DNA from: Pseudomonadota bacterium
Lineage (GTDB): Bacteria > Pseudomonadota > Gammaproteobacteria > Nitrosococcales > Methylophagaceae
Assembly: GCA_030576275.1 (NCBI GenBank)
Contig: JALIBN010000032.1
Location: 1 to 64,000 of the forward strand
Length of the DNA stretch: 64,000 nucleotides
Direction: 5' to 3'
Every line of letters starts with the position of its first letter. Position 1 is the stretch's first letter. A program made the position numbers and the translations under genes. Below, one piece after another: positions 18,642 to 27,884 of the stretch. The notes under the pieces were generated by a model, which saw only the letters and a program-made list of their open reading frames with translations, ran no database searches and was not told the DNA's origin.

Positions 18642-19217
18642 TCATTCCTCTTCACTCATTATTTGGTTTATTTGTTTTTCTATAGCTTCTCGTGCACGAA
18701 AAATTCGTGACCGTACAGTACCTATCGGGCAATCCATTACCTGTGCAATTTCTTCGTAACTCATACCTTCAAACTCCCGTAATCGAATCGCCGTTGCCGT
18801 ATCTTCAGGCAAGTCCTGTATCGCTTGCTGGATAGCATGCTCCAATTCAGTACTAATCAAATTACTCTCTGGCGTTTCAAATTCTTTTAATTCTGGCGCA
18901 TCGTAATAATTAGTAGCGTCAAGTGCATCGACATCCATTGCTGGCGGTCTTCTTGCACGTGCAGTCAAATGATTTTTAGCCGTATTGATTGCAATTCGAT
19001 ATAGCCATGTATAGAAAGCACTATCACCACGAAAGTTCGGGATAGCTCGATATGCTTTGATAAAAGCTTCCTGAGCGACATCCAAAGCTTCTACCGGATC
19101 GTGTACAAATCCAGTAATGACATGCACAATCCGTTGCTGATACTTTAAGATCAATACATCAAATGCTTTTTTATCACCCTCTTGCACACGTTGCACTAGC
19201 TCTAAATCCACATTCAT
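18642..19217 (-). CDS. rpoE: RNA polymerase sigma factor RpoE/AlgU
   Basis: ECF sigma factor for envelope stress. Region 2 is 'DVAQEAFIKAYRAIPNFRGD' and 'FYTWLYRIAINTAKNHL'; region 4 is 'REFEGMSYEEIAQVMDCP' and 'GTVRSRIFRARE'. The start is uncertain: AAGG directly abuts the ATG at 19217, so GTG two codons inside, or a GTG five codons upstream, are alternatives. I keep the ATG because 'MNVDLELVQRV' aligns with family starts. It heads the rpoE-rseA-rseB-rseC-mucD operon, and a sigma-E-like promoter lies about 54 bp upstream. Confidence 0.93.
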   Translation of the reverse strand: MNVDLELVQRVQEGDKKAFDVLILKYQQRIVHVITGFVHDPVEALDVAQEAFIKAYRAIPNFRGDSAFYTWLYRIAINTAKNHLTARARRPPAMDVDALDATNYYDAPELKEFETPESNLISTELEHAIQQAIQDLPEDTATAIRLREFEGMSYEEIAQVMDCPIGTVRSRIFRAREAIEKQINQIMSEEE

Positions 19218-19270
19218 CCTTCGAGCCCGCACACTCCGACTTGCCGGCGATTCTTTTTATTTGTTATCTG

Positions 19271-19298
19271 ATTGACCATAATGAATTAACTTTGTTCC
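19271..19298 (-). promoter_or_regulatory. candidate sigma-E autoregulatory promoter of rpoE
   Basis: On the minus strand GGAAC (19294-19298) and GTCAAT (19271-19276) are 17 bp apart, matching the E. coli sigma-E pattern GGAAC...GTC. It lies about 54 bp before the rpoE start. Autoregulation of rpoE from such a promoter is well established in gammaproteobacteria; the assignment here is by eye. Confidence 0.5.
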
Positions 19299-19299
19299 C

Positions 19300-19913
19300 T
19301 AAGAACTGTAAATATACTACAAATGCCGATGTTCAATGGACCAACAATTATTTAATAAATAATTTCGTGGCAAGGTTATTTTTGCAGTGTTACTCAAATG
19401 CCAAAAATTAAGCATCACAATATGTCAAAGTTCAACCTGAACAGTTGATTTCTGGCGACCCCAATAACCTCATTCTGACGCTCAGTCAGAATCAGCTGTA
19501 AAGTGTAAACCTTTGAAGTTAGAGATGCAGATTTCATATGAATGATACCTCTCCTAGATTTAGCAATTCACCGTTACTCTCAGACATCATTCTTGCTATG
19601 TTACAAGAAAATATAACGTAGATAAAAACATTAAAGTGCTCTTGCCAATGAACCTAGGCGATGCCAAGCATAATTATGTTGCTAATTTAGGACTTCTCTT
19701 TATGGTAAAAGCTACAAAACACCATGACTTTATATTTAGTAATTTCAAATTATAATTATAAAACTACAATCCGATTATTTTGCTAAAAATCCATTGAATG
19801 ATTTCCATAATGATTTAAGTAGCTTTTGAATGCCGCGATTTACAGATGCTACGTTATACTTCATATTAACTACACTTTAATTACGCTCTTATTTCTATCC
19901 AGTAACAGGCCTT
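19300..19913. other. rpoE-nadB intergenic region
   Basis: About 600 bp of AT-rich sequence lies between the divergent rpoE and nadB genes. It holds a hairpin with arms ATTCTGAC (19472-19479) and GTCAGAAT (19485-19492). It also holds a minus-strand 40-codon frame (19415-19537) with AGGAGAGG 11 nt before its ATG; its product starts 'MKSASLTSKVYTLQLILTE' and I recognise no family. That frame may be a tiny gene or the front of a lost one. The nadB promoter must lie at the right end but I could not pick clear boxes. Confidence 0.4.
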
Positions 19914-21515
19914 ATGACTGCATCTCATCACTTTGACGTTCTTATTATCGGTAGTGGCTCAGCAGGTTTAAGTTTAGCCCTACAACTCGCCGACCATGCC
20001 CAAGTGGCTGTGCTTGCAAAAGGCCAGCTTGAAGAAAGTGCATCACTGTATGCCCAAGGTGGCATATCTGTCGTACTGGATCAAGCAGATTCACTACAGT
20101 CACATATTAAAGACACCTTAGACGCAGGTGCGGGCTTGTGCAATGAAGAAACGGTTCGTTTTACCGTCGAACATGCCCGTGAGAGCATCGAGTGGTTAAT
20201 TGATCAAGGTGTTTCGTTTACGAAAGATGGCGCCACATCAGAAACATACCATCTCACTCAAGAAGGAGGCCATAGTCATCGTCGTATTATTCATGCCGCT
20301 GATGCCACTGGCCGGGAAGTAGAGACAAGTCTACTGAGTAAAGCAAAAGCACATTCTAATATTCATTTATTTCCATATCATATTGGTATTGATCTCATTA
20401 CCAGTAGTAAACAATTCGGCGAAGAAGAGAACCAGTGTCTTGGCTGTTATGTATTAGATATTAAAACCGATACACCGCTCACCTTTACGGCTCCTGTAAC
20501 TGTTATGGCTACCGGAGGTGCAGGAAAAGTCTATCTGTATACCAGTAATCCCGATGTTTCTACCGGTGACGGTATTGCTATGGGCTGGCGAGCGGGTTGT
20601 GATGTTGCTAATATGGAATTCATTCAATTTCATCCCACATGTTTGTATCACCCTAAAGCCAAGTCATTTTTAATCAGTGAAGCCTTGCGTGGTGAAGGCG
20701 CTAAGCTATTATTAGCCGATGGTAGGCCTTTTATGGAAGGTTTTCATCCACAAGCTGAACTTGCACCAAGGGATGTGGTAGCTAGGGCTATTGATCATGA
20801 AATGAAGCGACTGGGCGATGATTGCGTCTATCTCGATATCAGTCATAAACCAAAAGCATTTATCGAAAGTCACTTCCCAACCATATATCAACGGTGTTTA
20901 GAGTTTGGCATAGACATGACATGTGAACCGATTCCTGTTGTACCTGCGGCTCATTACACCTGCGGCGGTTTGCTTACCAACTTAGATGGCCAAACAAATA
21001 TTCTAGGGCTCTATGCTATTGGTGAAACAGCTTATACCGGTTTGCACGGTGCTAATAGAATGGCCAGTAATTCACTATTGGAATGTTTGGTTTTTGCCCG
21101 TTCAGCTGCACAGCATATTAAACAAAACATGCCCTTTAAAAACAGTAGCTCCAATATTCCAGCATGGGATGCCAGCCGTGTCGAGCCAGCAAAAGAAGCT
21201 ATTTCTATCAGCCACAACTGGGATGAACTGCGTCGCTTCATGTGGGATTATGTGGGAATTGTCCGCAGTAATGAACGCTTACATAAAGCGCAATTACGCT
21301 TAAATTTATTACAGCAAGAAATTGAAGAGTATTACAGCCAACATCGCATCAGCAGTGACTTATTAGAATTACGCAATCTCGCCGACATTGCAGAGTTGAT
21401 CATTACTTCTGCATTACAACGTAAAGAAAGTCGTGGCTTACATTACACGCTTGATTACCCTGACATCGATAATAGCAAGCCAGCAGCAGATACCATTATT
21501 TTTGGAAAGTCTTAG
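19914..21515 (+). CDS. nadB: L-aspartate oxidase
   Basis: FAD enzyme (533 residues) that oxidises aspartate to iminoaspartate, the first step of de novo NAD synthesis. The dinucleotide-binding motif 'GSGSAG' is at residues 13-18, and the succinate-dehydrogenase-like active-site stretch 'EGGHSHRRIIHAADATG' separates NadB from unrelated flavoproteins. 'HGANRMASNSLLECLVF' closes the FAD domain. nadB adjacent and divergent to rpoE is conserved in gammaproteobacteria. Its last 20 bp overlap the convergent ygfX. Confidence 0.95.
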   Translation: MTASHHFDVLIIGSGSAGLSLALQLADHAQVAVLAKGQLEESASLYAQGGISVVLDQADSLQSHIKDTLDAGAGLCNEETVRFTVEHARESIEWLIDQGVSFTKDGATSETYHLTQEGGHSHRRIIHAADATGREVETSLLSKAKAHSNIHLFPYHIGIDLITSSKQFGEEENQCLGCYVLDIKTDTPLTFTAPVTVMATGGAGKVYLYTSNPDVSTGDGIAMGWRAGCDVANMEFIQFHPTCLYHPKAKSFLISEALRGEGAKLLLADGRPFMEGFHPQAELAPRDVVARAIDHEMKRLGDDCVYLDISHKPKAFIESHFPTIYQRCLEFGIDMTCEPIPVVPAAHYTCGGLLTNLDGQTNILGLYAIGETAYTGLHGANRMASNSLLECLVFARSAAQHIKQNMPFKNSSSNIPAWDASRVEPAKEAISISHNWDELRRFMWDYVGIVRSNERLHKAQLRLNLLQQEIEEYYSQHRISSDLLELRNLADIAELIITSALQRKESRGLHYTLDYPDIDNSKPAADTIIFGKS

Positions 21516-21924
21516 GCGACTTTAAATACACTCGGAGTTGCCTAAATAACTGTGTATCAACTGCATCATCCATTATCGTTACCACATCACATTGCCAAAA
21601 ATAACGATGTTTGAAATAAAGGATTACAAGTTGAGGAGTGACAAAACTACTCATCAAACTTAAGCCTGACTTCGCAGACTCATCCGAGTAATGCAACGAC
21701 CAACCTTTATCAGCATGATAATTAATACTGACAATTGACTTTCTAGGCTTTAACCATTGATGTTGCTGGGCATAATAGATAAAACTCGTTAACAATAATG
21801 CTGAGGCAAATAACGACCACCAAGATATTACAAGTAAACTCAATAACGTCACTAACATCACACTATGAATAATTATTAAATAGACTAATAACTTTCTAGA
21901 TCGACCAATCACCATACTATTCAT
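21496..21924 (-). CDS. ygfX: YgfX/CptA-like membrane protein
   Basis: A small 142-residue protein with two close membrane helices (about 12-33 and 36-53) and a cytoplasmic C-terminal domain ('SINYHADKGWSLHYSD'). YgfX family members occur between nadB and ygfZ and in E. coli have been described both as a cell-division inhibitor and as a partner of the flavinylation factor SdhE. The usual neighbour sdhE is not present here. The 3' end overlaps nadB by 20 bp on the opposite strand. A start three codons in (21915) is possible. Confidence 0.7.
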   Translation of the reverse strand: MNSMVIGRSRKLLVYLIIIHSVMLVTLLSLLVISWWSLFASALLLTSFIYYAQQHQWLKPRKSIVSINYHADKGWSLHYSDESAKSGLSLMSSFVTPQLVILYFKHRYFWQCDVVTIMDDAVDTQLFRQLRVYLKSPKTFQK

Positions 21925-21998
21925 TAAACTGATTCCATTCTGTTTACAGACTCAACTAATATACAATAAGCAGACTTTAATCTAAGCTGAAGCACATT

Positions 21999-22931
21999 AT
22001 GACTCCAAATGAACACGCACATGCAAACTCTTACTTTATGACATTAGACCAACTCGGCGTATTAGAGGTTGAGGGGGAAGATGCCCAGAGCTTGTTACAA
22101 AATCTACTCACCAATGATGTTGCTGCTTTAGCAGTTAATCAAAGTCAGCTCACCGGATTGTGTAATCCTAAAGGCCGTTTGTTAGCAATCTTTTTACTAC
22201 TTCGCCGTAGTAGTGGTTATCAATTAATATTGCCCAAAGTAATGATTGCAGGCTTACAACAAAGACTCACTATGTATATCTTACGCTCTAAAGTAACGAT
22301 TACTGATGCTAGCGATAATATGACGTGCATGGGCTTAACACTCGCCCCCAATGGTATTATCAACTCGCGAGTATTACCTGAAGATCTCTATCAAGCCTCG
22401 GAACATGACGATAGTGTATTGATTAAATATCCTGGAAGCCAACCACGATTTTTATGTATCGGTTTATCAAGTCAAGTGACCACTTTCACAGCAGAGCTAC
22501 TTGAACAAGATTGGCAACTTGCCGCTGAGTCGGACTGGGAATTACTCGATATAGAAGCCGGATCACCTATAGTCCGGCCTGAAACCAAAGAGCAGTTTAC
22601 CCCTCAACAAGTCAATCTTGATTTGGTTAATGGTGTTAGCTTCAAAAAAGGCTGTTATCCCGGCCAAGAAATTGTGGCTCGTCTACACTATCTTGGCACA
22701 CCAAGTCGCAGGATGTTCCAAGCAGAAGTTGATACCGCTAACCTCGTCAAAGTGGGAGATGAAGTTACATCTGACACGGGCGATATCGCAGGCCATGTAG
22801 TTCGTGTTCAGCGTAAAAAGGATGACACCTTGCAGATGCTACTGAGTCTTAAGTTAAGCGCAGTAAAGCCGGGTGTTTTTGTTCACAACAATGAACAAGT
22901 AAAAATCATTGATAACGGTATTGTTGAATAA
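21999..22931 (+). CDS. ygfZ: tRNA-modifying, folate-binding protein YgfZ
   Basis: The 310-residue protein belongs to the aminomethyltransferase-like YgfZ family, which uses tetrahydrofolate in maintaining some iron-sulfur enzymes such as MiaB. The family signature K-G-C-Y-x-G-Q-E is present as 'KGCYPGQEIVARLHYLG' with the invariant Cys at residue 219. It is divergent from ygfX with a 74-bp shared upstream region. Confidence 0.92.
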   Translation: MTPNEHAHANSYFMTLDQLGVLEVEGEDAQSLLQNLLTNDVAALAVNQSQLTGLCNPKGRLLAIFLLLRRSSGYQLILPKVMIAGLQQRLTMYILRSKVTITDASDNMTCMGLTLAPNGIINSRVLPEDLYQASEHDDSVLIKYPGSQPRFLCIGLSSQVTTFTAELLEQDWQLAAESDWELLDIEAGSPIVRPETKEQFTPQQVNLDLVNGVSFKKGCYPGQEIVARLHYLGTPSRRMFQAEVDTANLVKVGDEVTSDTGDIAGHVVRVQRKKDDTLQMLLSLKLSAVKPGVFVHNNEQVKIIDNGIVE

Positions 22932-23051
22932 CACGTAACTACAAATTAAAAGCTTACCTCTGCCACACAAAGATGACAACAATGTATGGCGAGTAGCGTC
23001 GTTAAAAAATGATTATGGGTAGCGACAACTTGCAGGTCTAATCGTATAGCA

Positions 23052-23234
23052 TCAAACAGGTTGGCTTGAACCCCAAGATGTAGCAGATTTCCGTCGTTCA
23101 TTTCCTGAGCGACGGTCGTCTTTCTCAAGTTCAAATCTGATCATATCTCGCTGATCCTTACCTGTTCGACGCTGACTTTTACGCCTTTCAGTGCCAGTAT
23201 ATTGACCGTGCTGCATTTGTTTAGAATCAGACAT
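23052..23234 (-). CDS. small Arg/Glu-rich protein with ERR repeats
   Basis: A 60-residue, highly charged, probably cytosolic protein. It carries two related motifs, 'GTERRKSQRR' and 'DDRRSGNERRKS', around the core 'KDQRDMIRFELEKD'. AGGA lies 8 nt before the ATG, a good ribosome-binding site. I do not recognise a named family, although small proteins with repeated GxERRxxxRR motifs occur in other marine gammaproteobacteria to my recollection. No operon partner is obvious; the Lol-like operon ends about 220 bp upstream on the same strand. A role in binding nucleic acid or an acidic partner would fit the composition but is a guess. Confidence 0.6.
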   Translation of the reverse strand: MSDSKQMQHGQYTGTERRKSQRRTGKDQRDMIRFELEKDDRRSGNERRKSATSWGSSQPV

Positions 23235-23456
23235 TACATTGTTCCTATGGTTGTTTTGGGTTCAATTGAAAATTGTAATGCATTTTATCAAAAAATAAAC
23301 CTCATTAAATATAGTTTAAGCTTTTAATCCAAGCATAGTGATTATCTATAGATACTTTGCTTGATACCCACCCGAAGAGTTACTGCCACAAACGAATTCA
23401 CTCGTAAACAAATACATTCCGACTAATGGATGATTAAAAAACCGAGGCTCTTCAAT

Positions 23457-24680
23457 TCAAAAAAAAAGTCTATATTCAACGTTTAATGATGCTGGATAAC
23501 CACCAAACTCACTACTTATAATGCCATTTATTGGTCTCTCACCCACAGCTAGATTCAGCCCCAGTGCCAGCTCTGATTCATCAGATAAAGAATATGAAGC
23601 GTACAACGCTAATAAGCTCGAAGAATCATCATTATTAAATAGCCAAACAGCATCGCCGAAGAGTAAGGAGGTAATTTCATAATTGACACCAAAAGCAGTG
23701 TAGTTTCGCGCCAAATAAAAAGTTGTGTTTTCGGTCAAAATAGCCGCGTTATAGTCATTATTATCACTCCCCCAAGCACCTTGATAAAATTGCTCTAACC
23801 TTAGCGTTAAGGTGTTTTCAAAACGATGTTCGAAACCTAAAGAAAACTTAACATCACGTGATTGAACGACTTCATCAGGAAAACGCATATGTCCTTCTCC
23901 TCTTACACCCAGCCAATCAAATAATTCACCTTGAAAATCCATACCAATAATGTCATCACCGTTAACTTTGCCCGCCAATCCAGCAAACTCAAAAATATTA
24001 AATAATGTCGATATTCTGGCTAAATAGGATGTTTCACTCCAATCAGGACTATTTGACCAGCCAGTGCTTGTTTCAACGTCTAGTTTGTAATCAACTACGG
24101 TCATCAGCGATAGTTGCGATAACTCACTCCATTGCCAGTCTAACCGTGCAGCATCAACACCGGGTTTATATGATCGATAAAATATCTGAGCGGCATATGG
24201 GGCAAAAAAATCGTTAGGCGTGAAATAAAAAGTTGTCGCTAAGTTAATCGGTTGTCGACCCAATTTAATAGTGAGTTTATCTGTCACATATTGCATATTA
24301 AAACGATCAATCAATAAATCAGCGTGTTGATCGGCAAATCGCCAATGCATCGCATCACTGCGTTCGACATCCAGCGGCGAAGAAAAACGACTGCCACCTG
24401 TTCGCAATTGGTCATCAACGATGCTTTGTAAAGCATGCAGCTCAAAACTTAATGATGACTTATATTGAATATCTAACATCAGTCGACCAAAACCACCGCC
24501 GGTAATCAGCTTATCCTTTGCGTATAAAACACTATCATTAGGATTATTGATTGCAACGCCAAAACCACGTATTAATCCTCGCAATTCGACAGCAGTATCA
24601 TCATCCTGCCATTGATAGAATGCTTGACCCATAGACGGAATGCATAAGGTAAACAGAAAGATAATGTACCTAGTCAGCAT
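23457..24680 (-). CDS. outer-membrane beta-barrel protein of the Lol-like operon
   Basis: The product has a signal peptide (cleavage near 'GQA-FYQW') and about 385 residues rich in alternating aromatic beta-strands, ending in 'YRLFF', the terminal Phe signature for BAM-assembled barrels. I do not recognise a named family; it resembles porin-like or DUF1302-type proteins. The GTG at 24683 and ATG at 24680 directly follow the ATPase stop (TGA-GTG-ATG), so translation is coupled; I chose the ATG. As the last gene of the operon it would supply the outer-membrane component of the transporter. Confidence 0.72.
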   Translation of the reverse strand: MLTRYIIFLFTLCIPSMGQAFYQWQDDDTAVELRGLIRGFGVAINNPNDSVLYAKDKLITGGGFGRLMLDIQYKSSLSFELHALQSIVDDQLRTGGSRFSSPLDVERSDAMHWRFADQHADLLIDRFNMQYVTDKLTIKLGRQPINLATTFYFTPNDFFAPYAAQIFYRSYKPGVDAARLDWQWSELSQLSLMTVVDYKLDVETSTGWSNSPDWSETSYLARISTLFNIFEFAGLAGKVNGDDIIGMDFQGELFDWLGVRGEGHMRFPDEVVQSRDVKFSLGFEHRFENTLTLRLEQFYQGAWGSDNNDYNAAILTENTTFYLARNYTAFGVNYEITSLLFGDAVWLFNNDDSSSLLALYASYSLSDESELALGLNLAVGERPINGIISSEFGGYPASLNVEYRLFF

Positions 24681-24683
24681 CAC

Positions 24684-25373
24684 TCAAACTCGACATTCAT
24701 CCGAAGCAATTGTTCCATCTTGCACCTGAATAATTCGTTGCGCGCGATCGATCACATGTTGATCATGGGTGGAAAATAAAAACGTAATACCATGTTGTTG
24801 ATTTAGCTTTTGCATTAAATCTAACAATGATTCTGCCGTGTGCGAATCTACATTAGCCGTAGGTTCATCCGCCAGCACAATAGCAGGTCGGGTTACAATT
24901 GCTCGGGCTATGGCAACTCGTTGTTGTTGTCCACCCGACATTTCATCAGGTCGTCGATGTTCTAATCCCACTAAGCCGACTTCAGCTAAGGTTTGCATTA
25001 CTCGCTGATGTATTTCTTTTTCTTTTATGCCTTGCAAATCCAGCACAAAGGCAGCATTTTCGTACGCCGTCATTACAGGTATTAAGTTATAAGCTTGAAA
25101 TACAAAACCAATTCGATTCTTACGAATTTCCGCTAATTGAGCATTAGTCTGAGTTGCTAAATTTACACCCTCTAGCCAAACATTACCTAAAGAGGGCTCA
25201 TCAAGGCCACCAATTAAATTCAAAATACTGGTTTTCCCAGATCCAGATGGCCCACAAAGAACGGCAAAATCACCTTTGTTAACAGATAGGCTGACATCAT
25301 TTACAGCTTTAACTTCAACCTCACCTTGTTGGTATGTTTTACTTATATTTTTTAACTCAACAATGGTTTCCAT
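24684..25373 (-). CDS. LolD/MacB-type ABC transporter ATPase
   Basis: A 229-residue ATPase of the MacB/LolD/FtsE group. Walker A 'GPSGSGKT', the Q-loop 'FVFQAYNLIPVMTAYEN' that is typical of this group, signature 'MSGGQQQRVAIARA' and Walker B 'IVLADEPTANVDS' are all intact. The ATG at 25373 is preferred over a GTG two codons upstream because GGAAG lies just before it. It energises the two permeases encoded upstream. Confidence 0.93.
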   Translation of the reverse strand: METIVELKNISKTYQQGEVEVKAVNDVSLSVNKGDFAVLCGPSGSGKTSILNLIGGLDEPSLGNVWLEGVNLATQTNAQLAEIRKNRIGFVFQAYNLIPVMTAYENAAFVLDLQGIKEKEIHQRVMQTLAEVGLVGLEHRRPDEMSGGQQQRVAIARAIVTRPAIVLADEPTANVDSHTAESLLDLMQKLNQQHGITFLFSTHDQHVIDRAQRIIQVQDGTIASDECRV

Positions 25374-25400
25374 CTTCACTTCCAGGTTTATATATTTTAG

Positions 25401-26639
25401 TTAAAGCGCTTTTAAACTTTCAACAGGTGCTACTCGCCCCGCTCGCCATGCAGGGTAAGCTCCTGCCAATAAAGCCAAGCCAAAGAGTCCGATTAAAATC
25501 GCCACAATACTTTCTTTAAATAAACGAATTTTGAATACTGGGTCTAATAAAACCCCACCAAAACTAAAACCTTCACCATAAGCGGCTGATAGATCAATGC
25601 CCGTGTTGGTCATAAATATATACCAAGGTGTCGTCACTATCACGCCTATAATTAAACCCAACAATGCCAACCAGAAAGATTCCAATATCACCAGCAAGGA
25701 TAGATTTCGTGGTGACATACCCAAAGCCATCATTACTCCAAACTCACGTTTTCGTTCCAACACACTCATTAACATTGTATTCAAAATACCCGCGGCGACG
25801 AGCATTGCAATCAATAATTGACTAATGTAATTCGAGCTTTTATCAACGGCAATCATGCCAGCTAAATCGGGTTGCGTTTGTTGCCAATTGAGGACTTCAA
25901 TATTTTTGAACGCGGCCATCTTTTGTAATTGATCACGTAACAAATAACTATTACGTTGATCATATAAAGTCACAGACAGCACACTTACTTGGTCAGGTTG
26001 ATAGCCCAATATCTGCTGTGCTATTTCTAATGGCAATATCGCCATCACCCCGTCAATTTCAATGGCGCCTGTTTGGAATAAGCCACTGACTCTGGCAATA
26101 GCACTCACAATGTCACCATTTTTATCTGTTGTGGTATAAACCACTTTTTTACCTACATCTAGCTTTAGCTTTCTCGCCAAATCGACACCTAAGACAATTC
26201 CTTTTTTAGAATCCTCCGTGAACATACCACCAGCAATCATCGCTTTAAGAAATAGATTATTATTCGTATTTTCTTGCTGCGTGTCGATGGCAATGAACAT
26301 TCCACCAACACTATTACGCGCACTGGCAAACATCGCTTGTCCATGAATTCTAGCCAGTACGGCTTTAACTTCATTGAGTTGAATCATCTTCTGTCTAAGA
26401 ACAGAAGCCTGTTTTAAATACTTTTTGCTACTAGGTGCACGATTATAATCAGGCGCTGCAAGGGTGATATGACCCATTCCCATATTGGCACCAGCATCAA
26501 TCATTCGCGTATAAAAATAATCACCTGCCCCAGTAAACGTAACGGCTAACAATACGCCAAAGGCAATTGAAGATGCCGTAATTAAGGTGCGACGTTTATG
26601 TCGCCATAAATTTCGCCCAGCTAAGGTATTTAAATTCAT
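25401..26639 (-). CDS. FtsX/MacB-type ABC permease, second copy
   Basis: The 412-residue permease has the four-helix LolC/E-MacB topology: one N-terminal helix (about 18-38), a large periplasmic domain (about 40-270), and three C-terminal helices in the FtsX domain, including 'LERKREFGVMMALGMSPR', the cytoplasmic coupling segment. It is related to but clearly diverged from the permease encoded just upstream, so the transporter is probably a LolCE-like heterodimer. It follows that gene by 12 bp and precedes the ATPase by 27 bp. Confidence 0.88.
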   Translation of the reverse strand: MNLNTLAGRNLWRHKRRTLITASSIAFGVLLAVTFTGAGDYFYTRMIDAGANMGMGHITLAAPDYNRAPSSKKYLKQASVLRQKMIQLNEVKAVLARIHGQAMFASARNSVGGMFIAIDTQQENTNNNLFLKAMIAGGMFTEDSKKGIVLGVDLARKLKLDVGKKVVYTTTDKNGDIVSAIARVSGLFQTGAIEIDGVMAILPLEIAQQILGYQPDQVSVLSVTLYDQRNSYLLRDQLQKMAAFKNIEVLNWQQTQPDLAGMIAVDKSSNYISQLLIAMLVAAGILNTMLMSVLERKREFGVMMALGMSPRNLSLLVILESFWLALLGLIIGVIVTTPWYIFMTNTGIDLSAAYGEGFSFGGVLLDPVFKIRLFKESIVAILIGLFGLALLAGAYPAWRAGRVAPVESLKAL

Positions 26640-26651
26640 ACTATAAAATAC

Positions 26652-27875
26652 CTAACGATGATGTATCGCTTCAAGCGGGCGAATTAACGCCACTTTAGCT
26701 GCCGGATAAATGACTGCAATAGCAGCAATTGCAAACAAAAATAGTACCGGTATAACTAATGACTTAGTCGACAGTTGCGCATACCAAATGGGATCAAGTG
26801 CTATTCCTGCAAAGGAAATCCCATCTGCTATTGAAGACATATCAATTCCATGTAACTGTAAATACCACGAAATCGCGCCACCCATTACCACTCCAATAAC
26901 ACTTGCTAGCATGGTATGAATCATTGTTTCAGCATAAATCAATTGCACTATTTGCCATGGCCGCACACCTATCGCTTTCATAATGCCAAACTCATTGATA
27001 CGTTCGAATACACTCATTAACATGGCATTTAATACCACTGAAGCTACGGCAATATAAGTAAACAGTAGCATGATGAATGTTTGTATCTGTGCCGTTTCCA
27101 TAAACCGACTTATCACTGGCATAAGTTGTTGCCAATTCATCACCTCTAATTGCTCAGTGGCCAGTGTTGCCACTTGCTCAGTCGCGATCACTAAAGGACT
27201 TGTTCTCTTTTTTCGCATAACGACTATTTCATGGGCGTCCTCCGGTAATGCAATAAGCTCCCTCAACATTTCAGAACTCATATATACACCTGCATTATCA
27301 ATACTAGCAGACACTGTTTTCAAAATACCCCGAACATGAAAAGCATCATTTGCCATATAGCCATCGGCTGTTTGACCGACAAAAATCAATTCATCACCAA
27401 GGGAGATGTCTAATAGTCGGGCTAACTTTTTGCCTATAACAACGCCATGTTGATCGGCGAGATCAAGCCAAGTGCCACTCATAAGATGTTGATCAATTTG
27501 CGTTACGGTATGTTCAAAGGTCAAATCGATCCCGCGTAATAGCACACCGGCTGAACTTTGGTCGCTGGCCAATAAACCAAAAGCAAACTGACGTTCGCTG
27601 GCAGTAAAGCCTATTTTCCTAATGCGACTTGCCAAGGTTCCAGAATCGACGATCGAGTTATAGATATCTGGATCGTCGCGATAACCTAGGTCATGTATTT
27701 GTATATCACCAACATTCATTGACACAATATTACGTTCACTGCCAGCGACAAAGCCTTCCATAAGCGTTGCAAATACAATCATCATGGCACAAGCAAACGC
27801 CATGGCGATTATCGTAACTAATGAGCGGTGACCACTGCGATAAACATTTCGGCTAGCGAGAGATATGATGTTCAT
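26652..27875 (-). CDS. FtsX/MacB-type ABC permease, first copy
   Basis: This 407-residue permease shares the same topology, with the N-terminal helix near 17-38, a periplasmic domain, and an FtsX domain containing 'FERINEFGIMKAIGVRPWQI'. The periplasmic part is where LolC-type permeases contact their LolA chaperone, which fits the LolA-like gene directly before it. Spacing to that gene is 9 bp. Confidence 0.88.
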   Translation of the reverse strand: MNIISLASRNVYRSGHRSLVTIIAMAFACAMMIVFATLMEGFVAGSERNIVSMNVGDIQIHDLGYRDDPDIYNSIVDSGTLASRIRKIGFTASERQFAFGLLASDQSSAGVLLRGIDLTFEHTVTQIDQHLMSGTWLDLADQHGVVIGKKLARLLDISLGDELIFVGQTADGYMANDAFHVRGILKTVSASIDNAGVYMSSEMLRELIALPEDAHEIVVMRKKRTSPLVIATEQVATLATEQLEVMNWQQLMPVISRFMETAQIQTFIMLLFTYIAVASVVLNAMLMSVFERINEFGIMKAIGVRPWQIVQLIYAETMIHTMLASVIGVVMGGAISWYLQLHGIDMSSIADGISFAGIALDPIWYAQLSTKSLVIPVLFLFAIAAIAVIYPAAKVALIRPLEAIHHR

Positions 27876-27884
27876 TTTTATCTG

